NCBI GenBank assembly: GCA_944383165.1 | Contig: CALWON010000007.1 | Location: forward strand, 1-57,973 | Reading direction: 5' to 3' | DNA from: an uncultured Oscillospiraceae bacterium | GTDB lineage: Bacteria; Bacillota; Clostridia; Oscillospirales; Oscillospiraceae | Length of the DNA: 57,973 nucleotides | Part shown: positions 45,083 through 53,932 of the stretch, one piece after another | Position numbering within the stretch: the first letter of the stretch is position 1 | Layout: the number at the start of each line of letters is the position of its first letter | Program-made: the position numbers and the translations under genes | The notes under the pieces: generated by a model | What the model was told of the DNA's origin: nothing | The model's input: the letters and a program-made list of their open reading frames with translations, nothing else | Database searches by the model: none

Positions 45083-46102
45083 GTGAATACAAAGCAGTTA
45101 ACCAAGGCAGAATTAGAAGAAGCAGCACAAATTTTACGGCGTGGGGGACTGGTGGGGATTCCCACAGAAACGGTGTATGGACTGGGAGCCAACGGGTTGA
45201 ACCCAGAGGCTGTGGAGCATATTTTTCAAGCCAAAGGTCGCCCACAGGATAACCCTCTGATTTTGCATATCCCCACAGTGGCGTGGCTGGAACGCTACTG
45301 TCAGGAAATTCCCTCCACTGCTTATGAGTTGGCACAGGCATTTTGGCCGGGTCCCCTGACCATGATTTTGAAACGGAAAGACTGTGTCCCCGATGTGGTG
45401 ACGGCAGGAATGGAAACGGTGGGCATGCGCTGTCCATCCCATCCCCTCTGCCGTCAGCTTCTGGAACTTGCAGATGTTCCAGTGGCCGCTCCATCTGGAA
45501 ATCTGTCTGGCAGACCCAGCCCCACCACTGCGGCAGACATGTGGGAGGATATGGACGGGAAAATTGATGCCATTTTAGAAGGTGGCAGCTGTTCGGTGGG
45601 GGTGGAGTCTACCATCATTGACCTGACCTGTACACCGCCCAGACTGCTGCGCCCCGGCGGCATTACATTGGAACAGTTGCAGGAGGTGCTGGGGGAAGTG
45701 GCAGTGGATGCCGCTGTCACAAGGCAGTTACAGGGGGAAGAAAAACCCAAGGCCCCTGGCATGAAGTACCGTCACTATGCACCCAAAGCCCCTGTGATTG
45801 TGGTAACAGGAAAACCGGAGGAGACAGCCGCCTATATTTTGGAGCACAGTACCAAACAGGAGGGCATTCTCTGTTTCGAGGAATATGAGCATCTATTTCC
45901 AGAGAATCAGGTGCGTTCCATTGGTTCCAGTGGGGACAAAAATCAGCAGGCCCGCAGGATTTTTCAGGCATTACGGGCGTTTGACCACACAGATGTGACA
46001 CAAATTTGGGCACAATGCCCCGATACCTCCGGTATTGGGCTTGCCATAGCCAACCGCCTGAAAAAAGCGGCTGGATTTCATGTGATTGATTTGACATACT
46101 AA
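45083..46102 (+). CDS. L-threonylcarbamoyladenylate synthase (Sua5/YwlC type), 339 aa
   Basis: Makes threonylcarbamoyl-AMP for the universal t6A37 tRNA modification. The YrdC domain is 1-205: RGGLVGIPTETVYGLGANG, KGRPQDNPLILHI, FWPGPLTMILKR, MRCPSHPLCR, VAAPSGNLSGRPSPT. A linker with SPGMKYRHYAP-like APGMKYRHYAPKAP precedes the Sua5 domain (about 225-339), so this is the long two-domain form. GTG 45083 is 7 bases after AGAGG; a TTG one codon earlier is also possible. Follows gph after 11 bases. Confidence 0.95.
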   Translation: MNTKQLTKAELEEAAQILRRGGLVGIPTETVYGLGANGLNPEAVEHIFQAKGRPQDNPLILHIPTVAWLERYCQEIPSTAYELAQAFWPGPLTMILKRKDCVPDVVTAGMETVGMRCPSHPLCRQLLELADVPVAAPSGNLSGRPSPTTAADMWEDMDGKIDAILEGGSCSVGVESTIIDLTCTPPRLLRPGGITLEQLQEVLGEVAVDAAVTRQLQGEEKPKAPGMKYRHYAPKAPVIVVTGKPEETAAYILEHSTKQEGILCFEEYEHLFPENQVRSIGSSGDKNQQARRIFQALRAFDHTDVTQIWAQCPDTSGIGLAIANRLKKAAGFHVIDLTY

Positions 46103-46124
46103 TAGAAAAGTGAGACGATGTGAT

Positions 46125-46478
46125 ATGAAGTTTGAAGTAAAAAACAATGTGGCAGTGGTGGAACCAGACCAGATTCTTTCTGACGAGCAGTCTGCCCAGA
46201 ATCTGATTCAGGCAGTGCGCTTTCACACTGGCTGTTCTGCCGTGGTACTGCGTCGGGAGGCATTTGACCCTGAACTGTTTCGCCTGTCTAGCGGTGTGGC
46301 TGGAAAGGTGCTGAAGCAGTTCACAGAACAGAAAATGCGCCTCGCCATTGTAGGCGATTTTTATGACTGCTACCAGACCTCTATGGGTGCCTTTATTTTT
46401 GGCTGTAACCGCAGTAAGCAGATTGGCTTCTGGGAAAATGAGGCAGAAGGCATTGCATGGCTGAATAAAATTAGCTGA
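46125..46478 (+). CDS. DUF4180-like protein, 117 aa
   Basis: Conserved unknown. The protein has an alternating alpha/beta pattern; SAQNLIQAVRFHTGCSAVVL, RLSSGVAGKVLKQFTEQK and RLAIVGDFYDCYQTSMGAFI resemble the DUF4180 family (from memory, not searched). No membrane segment. The start is the ATG before KFEVKNN; an in-frame GTG five codons earlier exists and neither has a strong ribosome site. It sits between the Sua5-type gene and coaE, four bases before the latter, suggesting coupled translation. Confidence 0.65.
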   Translation: MKFEVKNNVAVVEPDQILSDEQSAQNLIQAVRFHTGCSAVVLRREAFDPELFRLSSGVAGKVLKQFTEQKMRLAIVGDFYDCYQTSMGAFIFGCNRSKQIGFWENEAEGIAWLNKIS

Positions 46479-46482
46479 GACC

Positions 46483-47088
46483 ATGTTTATTTTAGGGATT
46501 ACAGGTCCCACTGGAGCGGGGAAAACCACAGCATTGGCAGTGATTGAACAGATGGGTGGCTGTATCATAGACGCAGATGCAACCTATCATCAGTTGTTGG
46601 AGCGGTGTGTTCCTCTTTGTCGTGCATTGGTAGAGGCATTTGGGGCAATTTTGGGGGAAGATGGCAGAATTGACAGAAAGAAATTGGGTGCCATCGTCTT
46701 TCAGGATGCCGAAAAGTTGGAACAACTCAATCAAATTGCCTACCCCTATATTGTGGACGCAGTGAAACAGGAGATAGATGGGGCACAGCAACAAGGCTGT
46801 CCTCTGGCTGCCATTGATGCCATTGGGCTGTTTGAAAGTGGGTTGGATGGTTTGTGCCATAAGACGATGGCAATTACTGCCCCACCTGAGATACGAATCC
46901 AGCGTATTATGGCAAGAGAGGGCATTTCTGAGGACTATGCCCGTTCCCGTGTGAGAGCACAGAAACCAGATGATTTTTTCCAGTCCCACTGTGATGTGGT
47001 GTTTCTCAATGTCAATACAACCATAGAGGCATTTCAAGCACAGATACAGGAGCAACTGAATCAATTTTTACACAATCAGGAGGGTTAA
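46483..47088 (+). CDS. coaE: dephospho-CoA kinase, 201 aa
   Basis: Last step of CoA synthesis, phosphorylating the 3'-OH of dephospho-CoA. P-loop GPTGAGKTTA at 8-17, IIDADATYHQLLE (substrate Asp), and the LID-region RIMAREGISEDYARSRVRAQ. The product of CoaD (28821) is its substrate. ATG four bases after the upstream stop with only a weak GAG ribosome site, so translation is probably coupled. Length is typical. Confidence 0.95.
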   Translation: MFILGITGPTGAGKTTALAVIEQMGGCIIDADATYHQLLERCVPLCRALVEAFGAILGEDGRIDRKKLGAIVFQDAEKLEQLNQIAYPYIVDAVKQEIDGAQQQGCPLAAIDAIGLFESGLDGLCHKTMAITAPPEIRIQRIMAREGISEDYARSRVRAQKPDDFFQSHCDVVFLNVNTTIEAFQAQIQEQLNQFLHNQEG

Positions 47089-47092
47089 GAAC

Positions 47093-48505
47093 ATGGCAGA
47101 AGAAAAGAAAATGACCCGTGGGGAGCAGCTTCGCAAAGCTCTTTGTTATACCAAGAAAAATGGCTATGACAAGGTAGAGGCAGCAGAGCTGGAGGCAATG
47201 GAGACTTATAGCATTGGCTATAAACAGTTTTTGGATGCTGGCAAGACAGAACGTGAGTGTGTGGACTACACCATTCGACTGGCAGAAGCGGCTGGCTTCA
47301 AAGAGTACAAGCGTGGTATGGAGCTGAAGGCAGGGGACAAGGTCTATCAGGTCAACCGTGGAAAGGCGATTGTGTTGGCTGTGATGGGTCAGAAAGGGCT
47401 GGAACATGGTGTCAGCATCGGAGCTGCCCATATTGATGCCCCCCGTATTGATATGAAGCAGAACCCCCTCTATGAGGCAGATGAACTGGCATTCCTGAAA
47501 ACCCACTACTATGGCGGAATCCGTAAATATCAGTGGGTTGCCATTCCTCTGGAACTGCATGGTGTAGTGGTGCTGAAAAATGGAGAGACCATCCGTGTGT
47601 CTGTTGGCAATGGAGAGGGAGACCCTGTGTTTACCATTGATGATTTGCTGCCCCATCTGGGTGTGGAGCAGTCCAAGAAGCCTCTGGGTGAAGCCATTCC
47701 CGGTGAGAGCCTGAATATTTTGGTGGGGAGCCGTCCTTTTGCTGATGATGAAGGGGAAAACCGTGTGAAGCTCTGCACATTGGAACTGCTCCATAAGAGA
47801 TATGGCATTGTAGAGGAGGATTTCGTCAGTGCAGAACTGAGCGTGGTACCTGCATTCAAAGCCAGTGATGTGGGCTTTGACCGCTCTATGATTGGAGCAT
47901 ATGGGCATGATGACCGTGTGTGTTCCTATGCTGCCTTGGCTGCTATTTTGCAGATAGAGCATCCAGAGCGGACAGCCATCTGTATGCTGGCTGATAAGGA
48001 GGAAATCGGTTCAGAGGGTGTCACCGGTATGAAATCCGCCGCTTTTGATACTTTTATGGAGGACCTGTGTGCAGGGCAGAATGTGCCTCTGCGTGTCTGC
48101 TATGAGAATTCCTTCTGTCTGTCTGCGGATGTGACAGCAGCCTATGACCCCAACTTTGCAGATGTGTACGAGAAGCGCAACAGTGCGCTGGTCAACTACG
48201 GCATTGGAATTTGCAAATACACTGGTTCCCGTGGTAAGTCTGGTGCCTCTGATGCCTCTGCTGAGGTGGTGGCAAAGGTGCGCAGCATCTTTGATGAAGC
48301 CAATGTGCTTTGGCAGACTGCGGAGCTGGGCAAGGTAGACGCCGGCGGTGGTGGCACCGTTGCCATGTATATGGCAGAGCGGAACATTGATACACTGGAT
48401 GCTGGTGTCCCTGTTTTGTCTATGCACGCCCCATTTGAGACCGTGGGCAAGCTGGACTGCTATATGACCTTTAAGGGTATGAAGGCAATTTTTGAGGCAA
48501 AATAA
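47093..48505 (+). CDS. M18 family zinc aminopeptidase, 470 aa
   Basis: Cytosolic aminopeptidase of the aspartyl-aminopeptidase/ApeB family. Metal and catalytic motifs: SIGAAHIDAPRID (first His near 113), DKEEIGSEG (catalytic Glu and metal Glu), a C-terminal SMHAPFETVGKLD (last metal His), with DDRVCSYAALAAIL typical of M18. Family enzymes are dodecameric and remove acidic or neutral N-terminal residues. CAGGAGGG lies 8 bases before ATG; the gene is four bases after coaE and ends the long operon, followed by a terminator. Confidence 0.93.
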   Translation: MAEEKKMTRGEQLRKALCYTKKNGYDKVEAAELEAMETYSIGYKQFLDAGKTERECVDYTIRLAEAAGFKEYKRGMELKAGDKVYQVNRGKAIVLAVMGQKGLEHGVSIGAAHIDAPRIDMKQNPLYEADELAFLKTHYYGGIRKYQWVAIPLELHGVVVLKNGETIRVSVGNGEGDPVFTIDDLLPHLGVEQSKKPLGEAIPGESLNILVGSRPFADDEGENRVKLCTLELLHKRYGIVEEDFVSAELSVVPAFKASDVGFDRSMIGAYGHDDRVCSYAALAAILQIEHPERTAICMLADKEEIGSEGVTGMKSAAFDTFMEDLCAGQNVPLRVCYENSFCLSADVTAAYDPNFADVYEKRNSALVNYGIGICKYTGSRGKSGASDASAEVVAKVRSIFDEANVLWQTAELGKVDAGGGGTVAMYMAERNIDTLDAGVPVLSMHAPFETVGKLDCYMTFKGMKAIFEAK

Positions 48506-48510
48506 GCATC

Positions 48511-48543
48511 AAAGGGGGAATCCTATGGGGATTCTCCCTTTTT
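48511..48543 (+). terminator. intrinsic terminator after the M18 aminopeptidase gene
   Basis: Imperfect stem AAAGGG(G)GAATCC with GGATTC(T)CCCTTT and a short loop, followed by T residues. Confidence 0.85.
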
Positions 48544-48596
48544 GTGTGTAAATTTCTGCAAATTGCACACCCTATTTCTGAAAGGAGTGTGCAGAT

Positions 48597-49286
48597 ATGG
48601 ATGAACAGGAACAGACACAGAGCACAACAGCCCAAAATATTATGGACTTTGGTTCCTCTCTGGTACAGACAAAATGTGGAACCATTCATGTGCTAACCAT
48701 TGTAGGGCAGATTGAAGGTCATCAGGTGTTACCGCCTAGCGACAAAAGCACAAAATATGAACATGTGATGCCACTGCTTGCCATGGTAGAGGAGAGTGAG
48801 GAAATCGATGGGCTGCTGGTGCTGCTCAATACCGTGGGAGGAGACATTGAGGCAGGGCTTGCCATTTCTGAGCTGATTGCAGGGATGTCTAAACCCACAG
48901 TCTCTCTGGTGCTGGGTGGTGGGCACTCCATTGGGGTTCCTCTGGCAGTTTCAGCGAAAAAGTCATTTATTGCCCCATCGGCTGCTATGACCATCCATCC
49001 AGTGCGCCTCAATGGGCTGGTGATCGGTGCACCTCAGACCTTCTACTACTTTGAGCGGGTACAGGAGCGCATCATTCAATTTGTGACTGCAAACAGCCAC
49101 ATGAAACGGGAAGTGTTCACCAAAATGATGATGCAGACCGGGGAACTGGCCGCAGATGTGGGCAGTGTCATCTATGGTGGGGAAGCAGTAGAACTGGGGT
49201 TAATTGATGAAATTGGTGGATTGTCTGCTGCATTGGACTGTCTCCACAGGATGATTGCAGAGAGAAAACAGGAAAACAACCAATAG
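48597..49286 (+). CDS. TepA-like ClpP-family serine protease, 229 aa
   Basis: ClpP/crotonase-fold protease close to TepA (translocation-enhancing protein) of Bacilli. NTVGGDIEAGLAISELI matches the oxyanion strand, the nucleophile is Ser in GGGHSIGVPLA (about 110), and the base is His in MTIHPVRLNG (about 133). The C-terminus EAVELGLIDEIGGL is typical of the fold. No signal peptide, and no own ATPase partner is near. TepA has been linked to protein export and signal-peptide or small-protein degradation; the role here is inferred. GAAAGGAG 8 bases before ATG; monocistronic between two terminators. Confidence 0.88.
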   Translation: MDEQEQTQSTTAQNIMDFGSSLVQTKCGTIHVLTIVGQIEGHQVLPPSDKSTKYEHVMPLLAMVEESEEIDGLLVLLNTVGGDIEAGLAISELIAGMSKPTVSLVLGGGHSIGVPLAVSAKKSFIAPSAAMTIHPVRLNGLVIGAPQTFYYFERVQERIIQFVTANSHMKREVFTKMMMQTGELAADVGSVIYGGEAVELGLIDEIGGLSAALDCLHRMIAERKQENNQ

Positions 49287-49289
49287 AAA

Positions 49290-49333
49290 TTCGGTAGAGC
49301 CTAAATAACACACAGGCTCTACCGAAAATTTTT
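49290..49333 (+). terminator. intrinsic terminator after the TepA-like gene
   Basis: Thirteen-bp perfect stem (TTCGGTAGAGCCT at 49290-49302 with 49314-49326, loop of 11) followed by seven T. Confidence 0.95.
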
Positions 49334-49354
49334 TTCAGAAGTATTCCAGATTGC

Positions 49355-49383
49355 TTGCATTCCAGAAAAAACTTTAGTATGAT
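49355..49383 (+). promoter_or_regulatory. promoter of the SulP pseudogene
   Basis: TTGCAT (49355-49360), 17 bases, TATGAT (49378-49383), followed by a leader of about 95 bases with two hairpins (GCTGT/ACAGC and GGAAGGG/CCCTTCC). The promoter looks intact although the gene is broken. Confidence 0.65.
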
Positions 49384-49484
49384 AAAAATCGCAGTTGCTG
49401 TGATGATAACAGCAGGATGGAAGGGGTTGTCTGTGTGAGGACTGATAGGGCATCCCTTCCCCAAAGAAAAAGGAGAGAGAAAAC

Positions 49485-50801
49485 GTGGAAAGATTGTGTC
49501 CTCAGCTTTTGTTGTCTCTGAAGGAGTATTCAGGGGCAAAGTTCACCAAAGACCTGATAGCCGGTGTGATTGTGGCAATTATTGCACTGCCCCTGTCTAT
49601 TGCATTGGCACTTGCCTCTGGTGTATCACCAGAGCAGGGTCTATATACTGCCATTGAGGAATTTGTGGCATGTATTGGGACTGCCAGTGGATACGCCGTT
49701 TTGGTTGGCTGTGTGGCACTGGCAATTCAAATTGTGTGACCTCGCTTTGTACAGCGTGTGCCCGCTTCTCTGATTGCGGTGATTGTCACCTCTGCTATAG
49801 TAAAGTTGTTAGATTTGCCAGTAAATACCATTGGAGATTTATACACCATTTCTGGGGAACTGCCCAAGCTGGCAATCCCAGAATTTTCTTATGAAACCGT
49901 GGCTGCGGTGCTGCCAGATGCCTTTACCATTGCAATTTTGGCAGCCATTGAGTCGCTGTTGTCCTGTGTGGTAGCAGATGAGATGATAGGTTCCCGCCAC
50001 AACTCCAATATGGAACTGGTGGCGCAGGGTGTGGGCAATACTGCCTCTGCGCTGTTTGGTGGCATTCCCGCCACGGGAGCCATTGCCCGCACCGCTGCCA
50101 ACATCAAGAACGGTGGTACATCCCCCATTTCAGGTATGATTCATGCTGTGGTACTGCTGTTGACACTGGTCTTTTTAATGCCATATGCAGCCCTGATTCC
50201 CATGCCCTGTATTGCTGCCATTTTGTTTTTGGTGGCATACAATATGAGCGGCTGGCGGGTTTTTGCCCGTGTGTTGCGTCAATCCCCTAAAAGTGACAGT
50301 GCAGTTTTGTTACTGACCTTTTTCCTGACTGTGGTATTTGACCTTGTGGTTGCCATCGGGGTAGGGCTGTCCCTTGCCTGTCTGCTGTTTATGAAGCGGA
50401 CGGCAGATGTGGCAGTGATTGAGGAATGGAAATATATAGAGGACGATGAGGATGAACAGGGACGGTATCGTCCCGTTCCCAGTCATGTGATGGTCTATGA
50501 GATTACCGGTCCCATGTTCTTTGGTGCCGCTGACCAGATTCCCCACATTCAGCCCGGGGAACGCCGCAGGGTGATGATTCTGCGGATGCGCAGTGTGCCA
50601 GCATTGGACATCACTGCATTGAACAGCCTGTGCAGGCTGTGGGAGGAGTGCCGCCACCACCGCATTGAAATGATTTTTTCCCATGTGAATGAACAGCCCA
50701 TGTCTGTGATGAAAAAGGCTGGATTTTATGATGCAGTGGGAGGCGCAGACTATTTTTGTGCCAACATTGATGAAGCACTGGAAAAAGCGGCACAGTTATA
50801 A
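49485..50801 (+). pseudogene. SulP-family anion permease, internally deleted and with a UGA codon
   Basis: SulP transporters (sulfate, bicarbonate and other anions) are normally about 500-560 residues with a C-terminal STAS domain. Here GTG 49485 begins a correct N-terminus ([33 protein letters not shown]) but then jumps to a later part of the family (VALAIQIV), so roughly 100-120 residues including several membrane helices are missing, in frame. At 49737-49739 a TGA stands where the family has Trp (AIQIV-W-PRF). The same frame then runs on: RVPASLIAVIV, AAIESLLSCVVADEMIG, FGGIPATGAIARTAANIKNGG, and an STAS domain near the end (PMFFGAADQ, VPALDITALN). A downstream restart could give a 347-residue fragment but not a transporter. 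Confidence 0.88.
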
Positions 50802-50836
50802 GAAAAAAGAACTTTATTCTAGTTCTTGATTGCTAC

Positions 50837-50902
50837 AAAACATAAAATGGCACATCCCTACTGTTTTTTGTTTTCACAGTAAGGATGTGCCATTGTGTTT
50901 TA
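50837..50902. terminator. long hairpin, probable bidirectional terminator
   Basis: Nested arms AAAACA/TGTTTT, ATGGCACATCC/GGATGTGCCAT and TACTGT/ACAGTA around a T-rich loop form a nearly continuous 25-bp hairpin. It lies between the converging SulP remnant (+) and the unknown gene (-), with T-rich sequence on both sides. Confidence 0.7.
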
Positions 50903-50951
50903 TGGGAAATCACCATTGGGATTTAGATGGATTCATCTGGTTCTAGGATTC

Positions 50952-51818
50952 TCATAATTGCTGTAAAGGTTCTTTCATTAACCGGTCAATCATCAGCTTC
51001 TGGATATTCATTTTTTCGGTCTGGTCAAAGTATGAATCGGTGGGGTCCACCCAAGATTCCAAATAGCCTTTATATTGTTCCCCATATCCCCGTTTCCTTA
51101 GGATGTTGTAAAAGTGTTCAACACCCTGTCGAAATTCCTCTGCTACCCATTGTGCCTCAGATAATACACGGTCGATTTCAGAATAAAGATCGGATGCTGT
51201 GGGGTCGATGAGCCAGACAGAGGGGTCCTTTTCGGCAAATTTATTTTCTCCAAATATGGCTTTTATATTGTAGTCTGTTATCTCGTTGGAAGATAATTCA
51301 TTATATTGATACCTGTTGATATGGGTGATGCCATCTTGAAGAAACTCCTCTCTGTCCAGCTTGGCTTTCTCATAAGACCAAAGAATACTCTGCATGGTCT
51401 GTCCCTCAGGCAAGGCAGCCTTTCCATCCAGAATGTCCTGATAGCCTTGGATGGTTTGATCCCATCCCTGTAACTGTTCCTTGAAGTCAGAAATTTCTTG
51501 CTCATTCCTCTCAGCTGCGGTTAAGTGCAGTCTGGCAATACCTAAATATAGTTCTAACACATAAGTTGACCGTTCCTCATCTGGAGTATCTTCCTTGGTT
51601 TTCATATAGGTATCTTTCCAGATTTGTGCAGTTTTTGACTGTTCCTCTAACTGTTCATCCCTTGTCTGATTGGATACAATCTGGTCTGAAATAGTTTGAA
51701 GTGCGATTTGGGGTTTTTCGGCAGGGGAAGAGAGACCAGCGTTTGCAGAAAACAGAGTGCGGTTTTGAAATATGCTGTTGTAGCTTAAAAATGGGGATGT
51801 TGTGTTTGACAAATACAT
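50952..51818 (-). CDS. protein of unknown function, 288 aa
   Basis: Not recognised. No signal peptide or membrane segment; the N-terminal 35 residues are Ser/Asn/Phe-rich (NTTSPFLSYNSIFQNRTLFS) and probably disordered, followed by a mainly helical, Glu/Gln-rich region (about 45-150) and an aromatic C-terminal part (YQYNELSSNEITDYNIKAIF, YKGYLESWVDP). ATG 51818 is chosen because GGAGGTG lies 4 bases upstream; the frame is open 23 codons further but that stretch overlaps the upstream gene. It starts 25 bases after the secreted-protein gene and is surely in its operon. Base composition is more AT-rich than the core genes. Confidence 0.7.
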   Translation of the reverse strand: MYLSNTTSPFLSYNSIFQNRTLFSANAGLSSPAEKPQIALQTISDQIVSNQTRDEQLEEQSKTAQIWKDTYMKTKEDTPDEERSTYVLELYLGIARLHLTAAERNEQEISDFKEQLQGWDQTIQGYQDILDGKAALPEGQTMQSILWSYEKAKLDREEFLQDGITHINRYQYNELSSNEITDYNIKAIFGENKFAEKDPSVWLIDPTASDLYSEIDRVLSEAQWVAEEFRQGVEHFYNILRKRGYGEQYKGYLESWVDPTDSYFDQTEKMNIQKLMIDRLMKEPLQQL

Positions 51819-51843
51819 AGTATGCACCTCCGCAAAGGGATAT

Positions 51844-53331
51844 TTACAGTCCGCCCCACTGACCATTGTGACAAATACTATTTCCAATCCTTGGTTCTTT
51901 TGAATATCCTACTTCGCAAGTAACACGCTCAGAGTGGACAAGCTGGTCTTTTACAAATACGCTTATTGTGGTTGGATAGAAGAAACTGGTTCCAAGGTCA
52001 GTTGAGAAATAAATATATTGGGTTTTATCTCCCAATCGATCACCAACAGACAAGAAGTCAATTTGGTCAGGATCCTGGTACATGTTTGTATCAAGCCAAA
52101 ATTGGGTTGCGGTTGGTTCATAGGAAAAATAACCATTGCTATCTGTATAAACAGTAGCATAAAAAGTTGAAAAGCTTAAAGGCATCTTGATATTGACACC
52201 TGTATTTGCAACTGGGGCACCAGATGCAGTGGTTACCCTACCCGAAACCTCTATGCTGTTATCAAACAACATCTTATCGGGCAAAGCACTGGGATAGCTA
52301 TGAGAGCCACACAGTTCAGCTAACTTAATAGCATCCTCTTCACATATTGCGCCGCTATCAATACTTTTTGCCTTGAAATTATCAACCCAATATCCTCTGG
52401 AAGTAGCTCCTTCATAAGTACCCGTAACTGTAACATCAGCTTTGACATTCTCAACTGTAACAGTAAAGACAAACCAGTTAGACCAGGCATTATGTGAATC
52501 ACAGACACGAATCCAAATTTCATAAGTGCCAGTTTCTTCAAATTTAACAACACAACCGCTACCATCGTTTTCTACCAGATAATCGTTCAAAGAAGTAACT
52601 GTGCCATCATCTGTAATAATCTTGCTTCCAACGCTGGTCAGTGCATCACCGGCATCATTATCGTATGAGTTTGCCCAAGAGATCATCATCAACTGACCTG
52701 GAATCAAAGTATTTGAAGTAATTCCAATCTGGCAAACTGGTCTTGTATTTCCATCGGCTGGCTCAATGCTAAAAGTATACTTGGCTACATTAGACCAAGC
52801 ACCTCTTGAATCCTGCACTTGGAAAGTCAGTTGATATTGCGCCGCAGTTTGGAATTGGGTGACAAAACCAATGTTGCCAGTCAATGTGCCAACTAGGTCG
52901 CTATTGGAAATACCTCCGATGCTCATATTGGTGATAGTATCACCATCTGGATCATAGGTAAAATTCTCACCATTATAAGACCACAACCAAGCAATTTGTG
53001 TTTCAGTTGTAAAGTTACCATTCACCATAGAATCAGGATTTAAGACTGTCACACGCAGGTCAGCAACAGGAGCTTGATTGTCATCCATAATGGTAATATC
53101 TTGGCTTATCGTTTGTGTGTCAATGCCTGCACTTACAAAGTTTGGCTCATCAGGTATTGAAATCTTAGAATAATCCTGAAGTGTTGCAGCATTGATGGTC
53201 TGTTCTGCGATGGATGATTCTATTTCGAGAGGATTTGATACACCAATTGTATCAGCAGCAAAAACAGTCATTGTACTAAGTAAAGTTAGGCTCAGTAAAG
53301 AGACCATAAGTTTTATAAGTAATCTTTTCAT
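51844..53331 (-). CDS. secreted multidomain protein with PKD-like repeats and a CnaB-like domain, 495 aa
   Basis: A clear signal peptide (MKRLLIKLMVSLLSLTLLST, cleavage near MTVFAAD). Two tandem Ig/PKD-like repeats follow: about 85-195 (QAPVADLRVTVLNPDS, FQVQDSRGAWSNVAKYTF) and about 196-305 (RPVCQIGITSNTLIPGQ, RVCDSHNAWSNWFVFTV); the D-S-(R/H)-(G/N)-A-W-S-N block recurs in both. Near the C-terminus a carboxypeptidase-regulatory/CnaB-like fold is seen (VSGRVTTASGAPVANTGVNI, VYTDSNGYFSYEP). No LPXTG anchor or C-terminal helix, so it is probably released or bound non-covalently. ATG 53331 follows CGGAGAAG by about 7 bases. Function unknown; adhesion or surface binding is a guess. Confidence 0.8.
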   Translation of the reverse strand: MKRLLIKLMVSLLSLTLLSTMTVFAADTIGVSNPLEIESSIAEQTINAATLQDYSKISIPDEPNFVSAGIDTQTISQDITIMDDNQAPVADLRVTVLNPDSMVNGNFTTETQIAWLWSYNGENFTYDPDGDTITNMSIGGISNSDLVGTLTGNIGFVTQFQTAAQYQLTFQVQDSRGAWSNVAKYTFSIEPADGNTRPVCQIGITSNTLIPGQLMMISWANSYDNDAGDALTSVGSKIITDDGTVTSLNDYLVENDGSGCVVKFEETGTYEIWIRVCDSHNAWSNWFVFTVTVENVKADVTVTGTYEGATSRGYWVDNFKAKSIDSGAICEEDAIKLAELCGSHSYPSALPDKMLFDNSIEVSGRVTTASGAPVANTGVNIKMPLSFSTFYATVYTDSNGYFSYEPTATQFWLDTNMYQDPDQIDFLSVGDRLGDKTQYIYFSTDLGTSFFYPTTISVFVKDQLVHSERVTCEVGYSKEPRIGNSICHNGQWGGL

Positions 53332-53428
53332 TTTGACTTCTCCGTTTTCGCTGAACAAGTATACATTACAAACATCCGGTTTATTATTACGAAATAACTC
53401 TCCCTCTTTAAAAATTCTGCTAGTGTAT

Positions 53429-53869
53429 TTATGCCTTGATTGTGTCGGAAGTTATTGTCTGGGTTTCGGAATCGGTGCCACTCCACACAGTAACCGTGGT
53501 AACGATTCGATACGACTTCCCAGAAGTAATTCCCTGGGAAGCATTCAGCTCAGCACTGCGTCCATACTCGGTTGTATCCCAACTGTTCACAGAACTCCAA
53601 AAAAGTAATCCTTTTTCTTGCAGTTCCACAGTGACCTTACACTTAGTTGCTTTAGATGAGTTGCCTCTGACATAGGCATATACTATGGCTTTTTCATTAG
53701 AGATAGAAAGTGTATGGTCAGCATCATAGATACATTCCATCAATGGCATAACTTCAGCACATTCAGTCACTATAGTAACATCAGTAGCTATAACCTGTGG
53801 GACGGGGAATGCTATCAAACAAGTAAGCATACACAGGAACACAATCAACAATCTTTTCTTCATAGACAT
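53429..53869 (-). CDS. small secreted protein of unknown function, 146 aa
   Basis: The N-terminus is a signal peptide (MSMKKRLLIVFLCMLTCLIA then FPVPQVIATD). The mature part of about 115 residues is predicted all-beta from its alternating pattern (KAIVYAYVRGNSSKATKCKV, SYRIVTTVTVWSGTDSETQT) and contains WDTTEYGRSAELNAS. It resembles small exported beta-sandwich families found beside ECF sigma/anti-sigma genes in clostridia (for example DUF6147), but I cannot confirm this. ATG 53869 is 5 bases after AAAGGAGGTG; the longer frame upstream has no ribosome site. Lies about 100 bases upstream of the larger secreted gene on the same strand. Confidence 0.72.
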   Translation of the reverse strand: MSMKKRLLIVFLCMLTCLIAFPVPQVIATDVTIVTECAEVMPLMECIYDADHTLSISNEKAIVYAYVRGNSSKATKCKVTVELQEKGLLFWSSVNSWDTTEYGRSAELNASQGITSGKSYRIVTTVTVWSGTDSETQTITSDTIKA

Positions 53870-53932
53870 ACAAACACCTCCTTTCTTTGTACCCATAAAT
53901 GAATACGAATGAGGAGGTGTAAATAGGGACAC

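Noticed and set aside
49737..49739. UGA read as selenocysteine or Trp in the SulP gene
   Set aside because: The family residue is Trp, not Cys/Sec, and the gene also has a large deletion; other genes here use TGA as an ordinary stop, so nonsense mutation is simpler.
53870..53932. Promoter for the small secreted protein (TTTACA, 18 bases, TTTATG on the minus strand)
   Set aside because: The -10 is poor and the region is short; not enough support to list.
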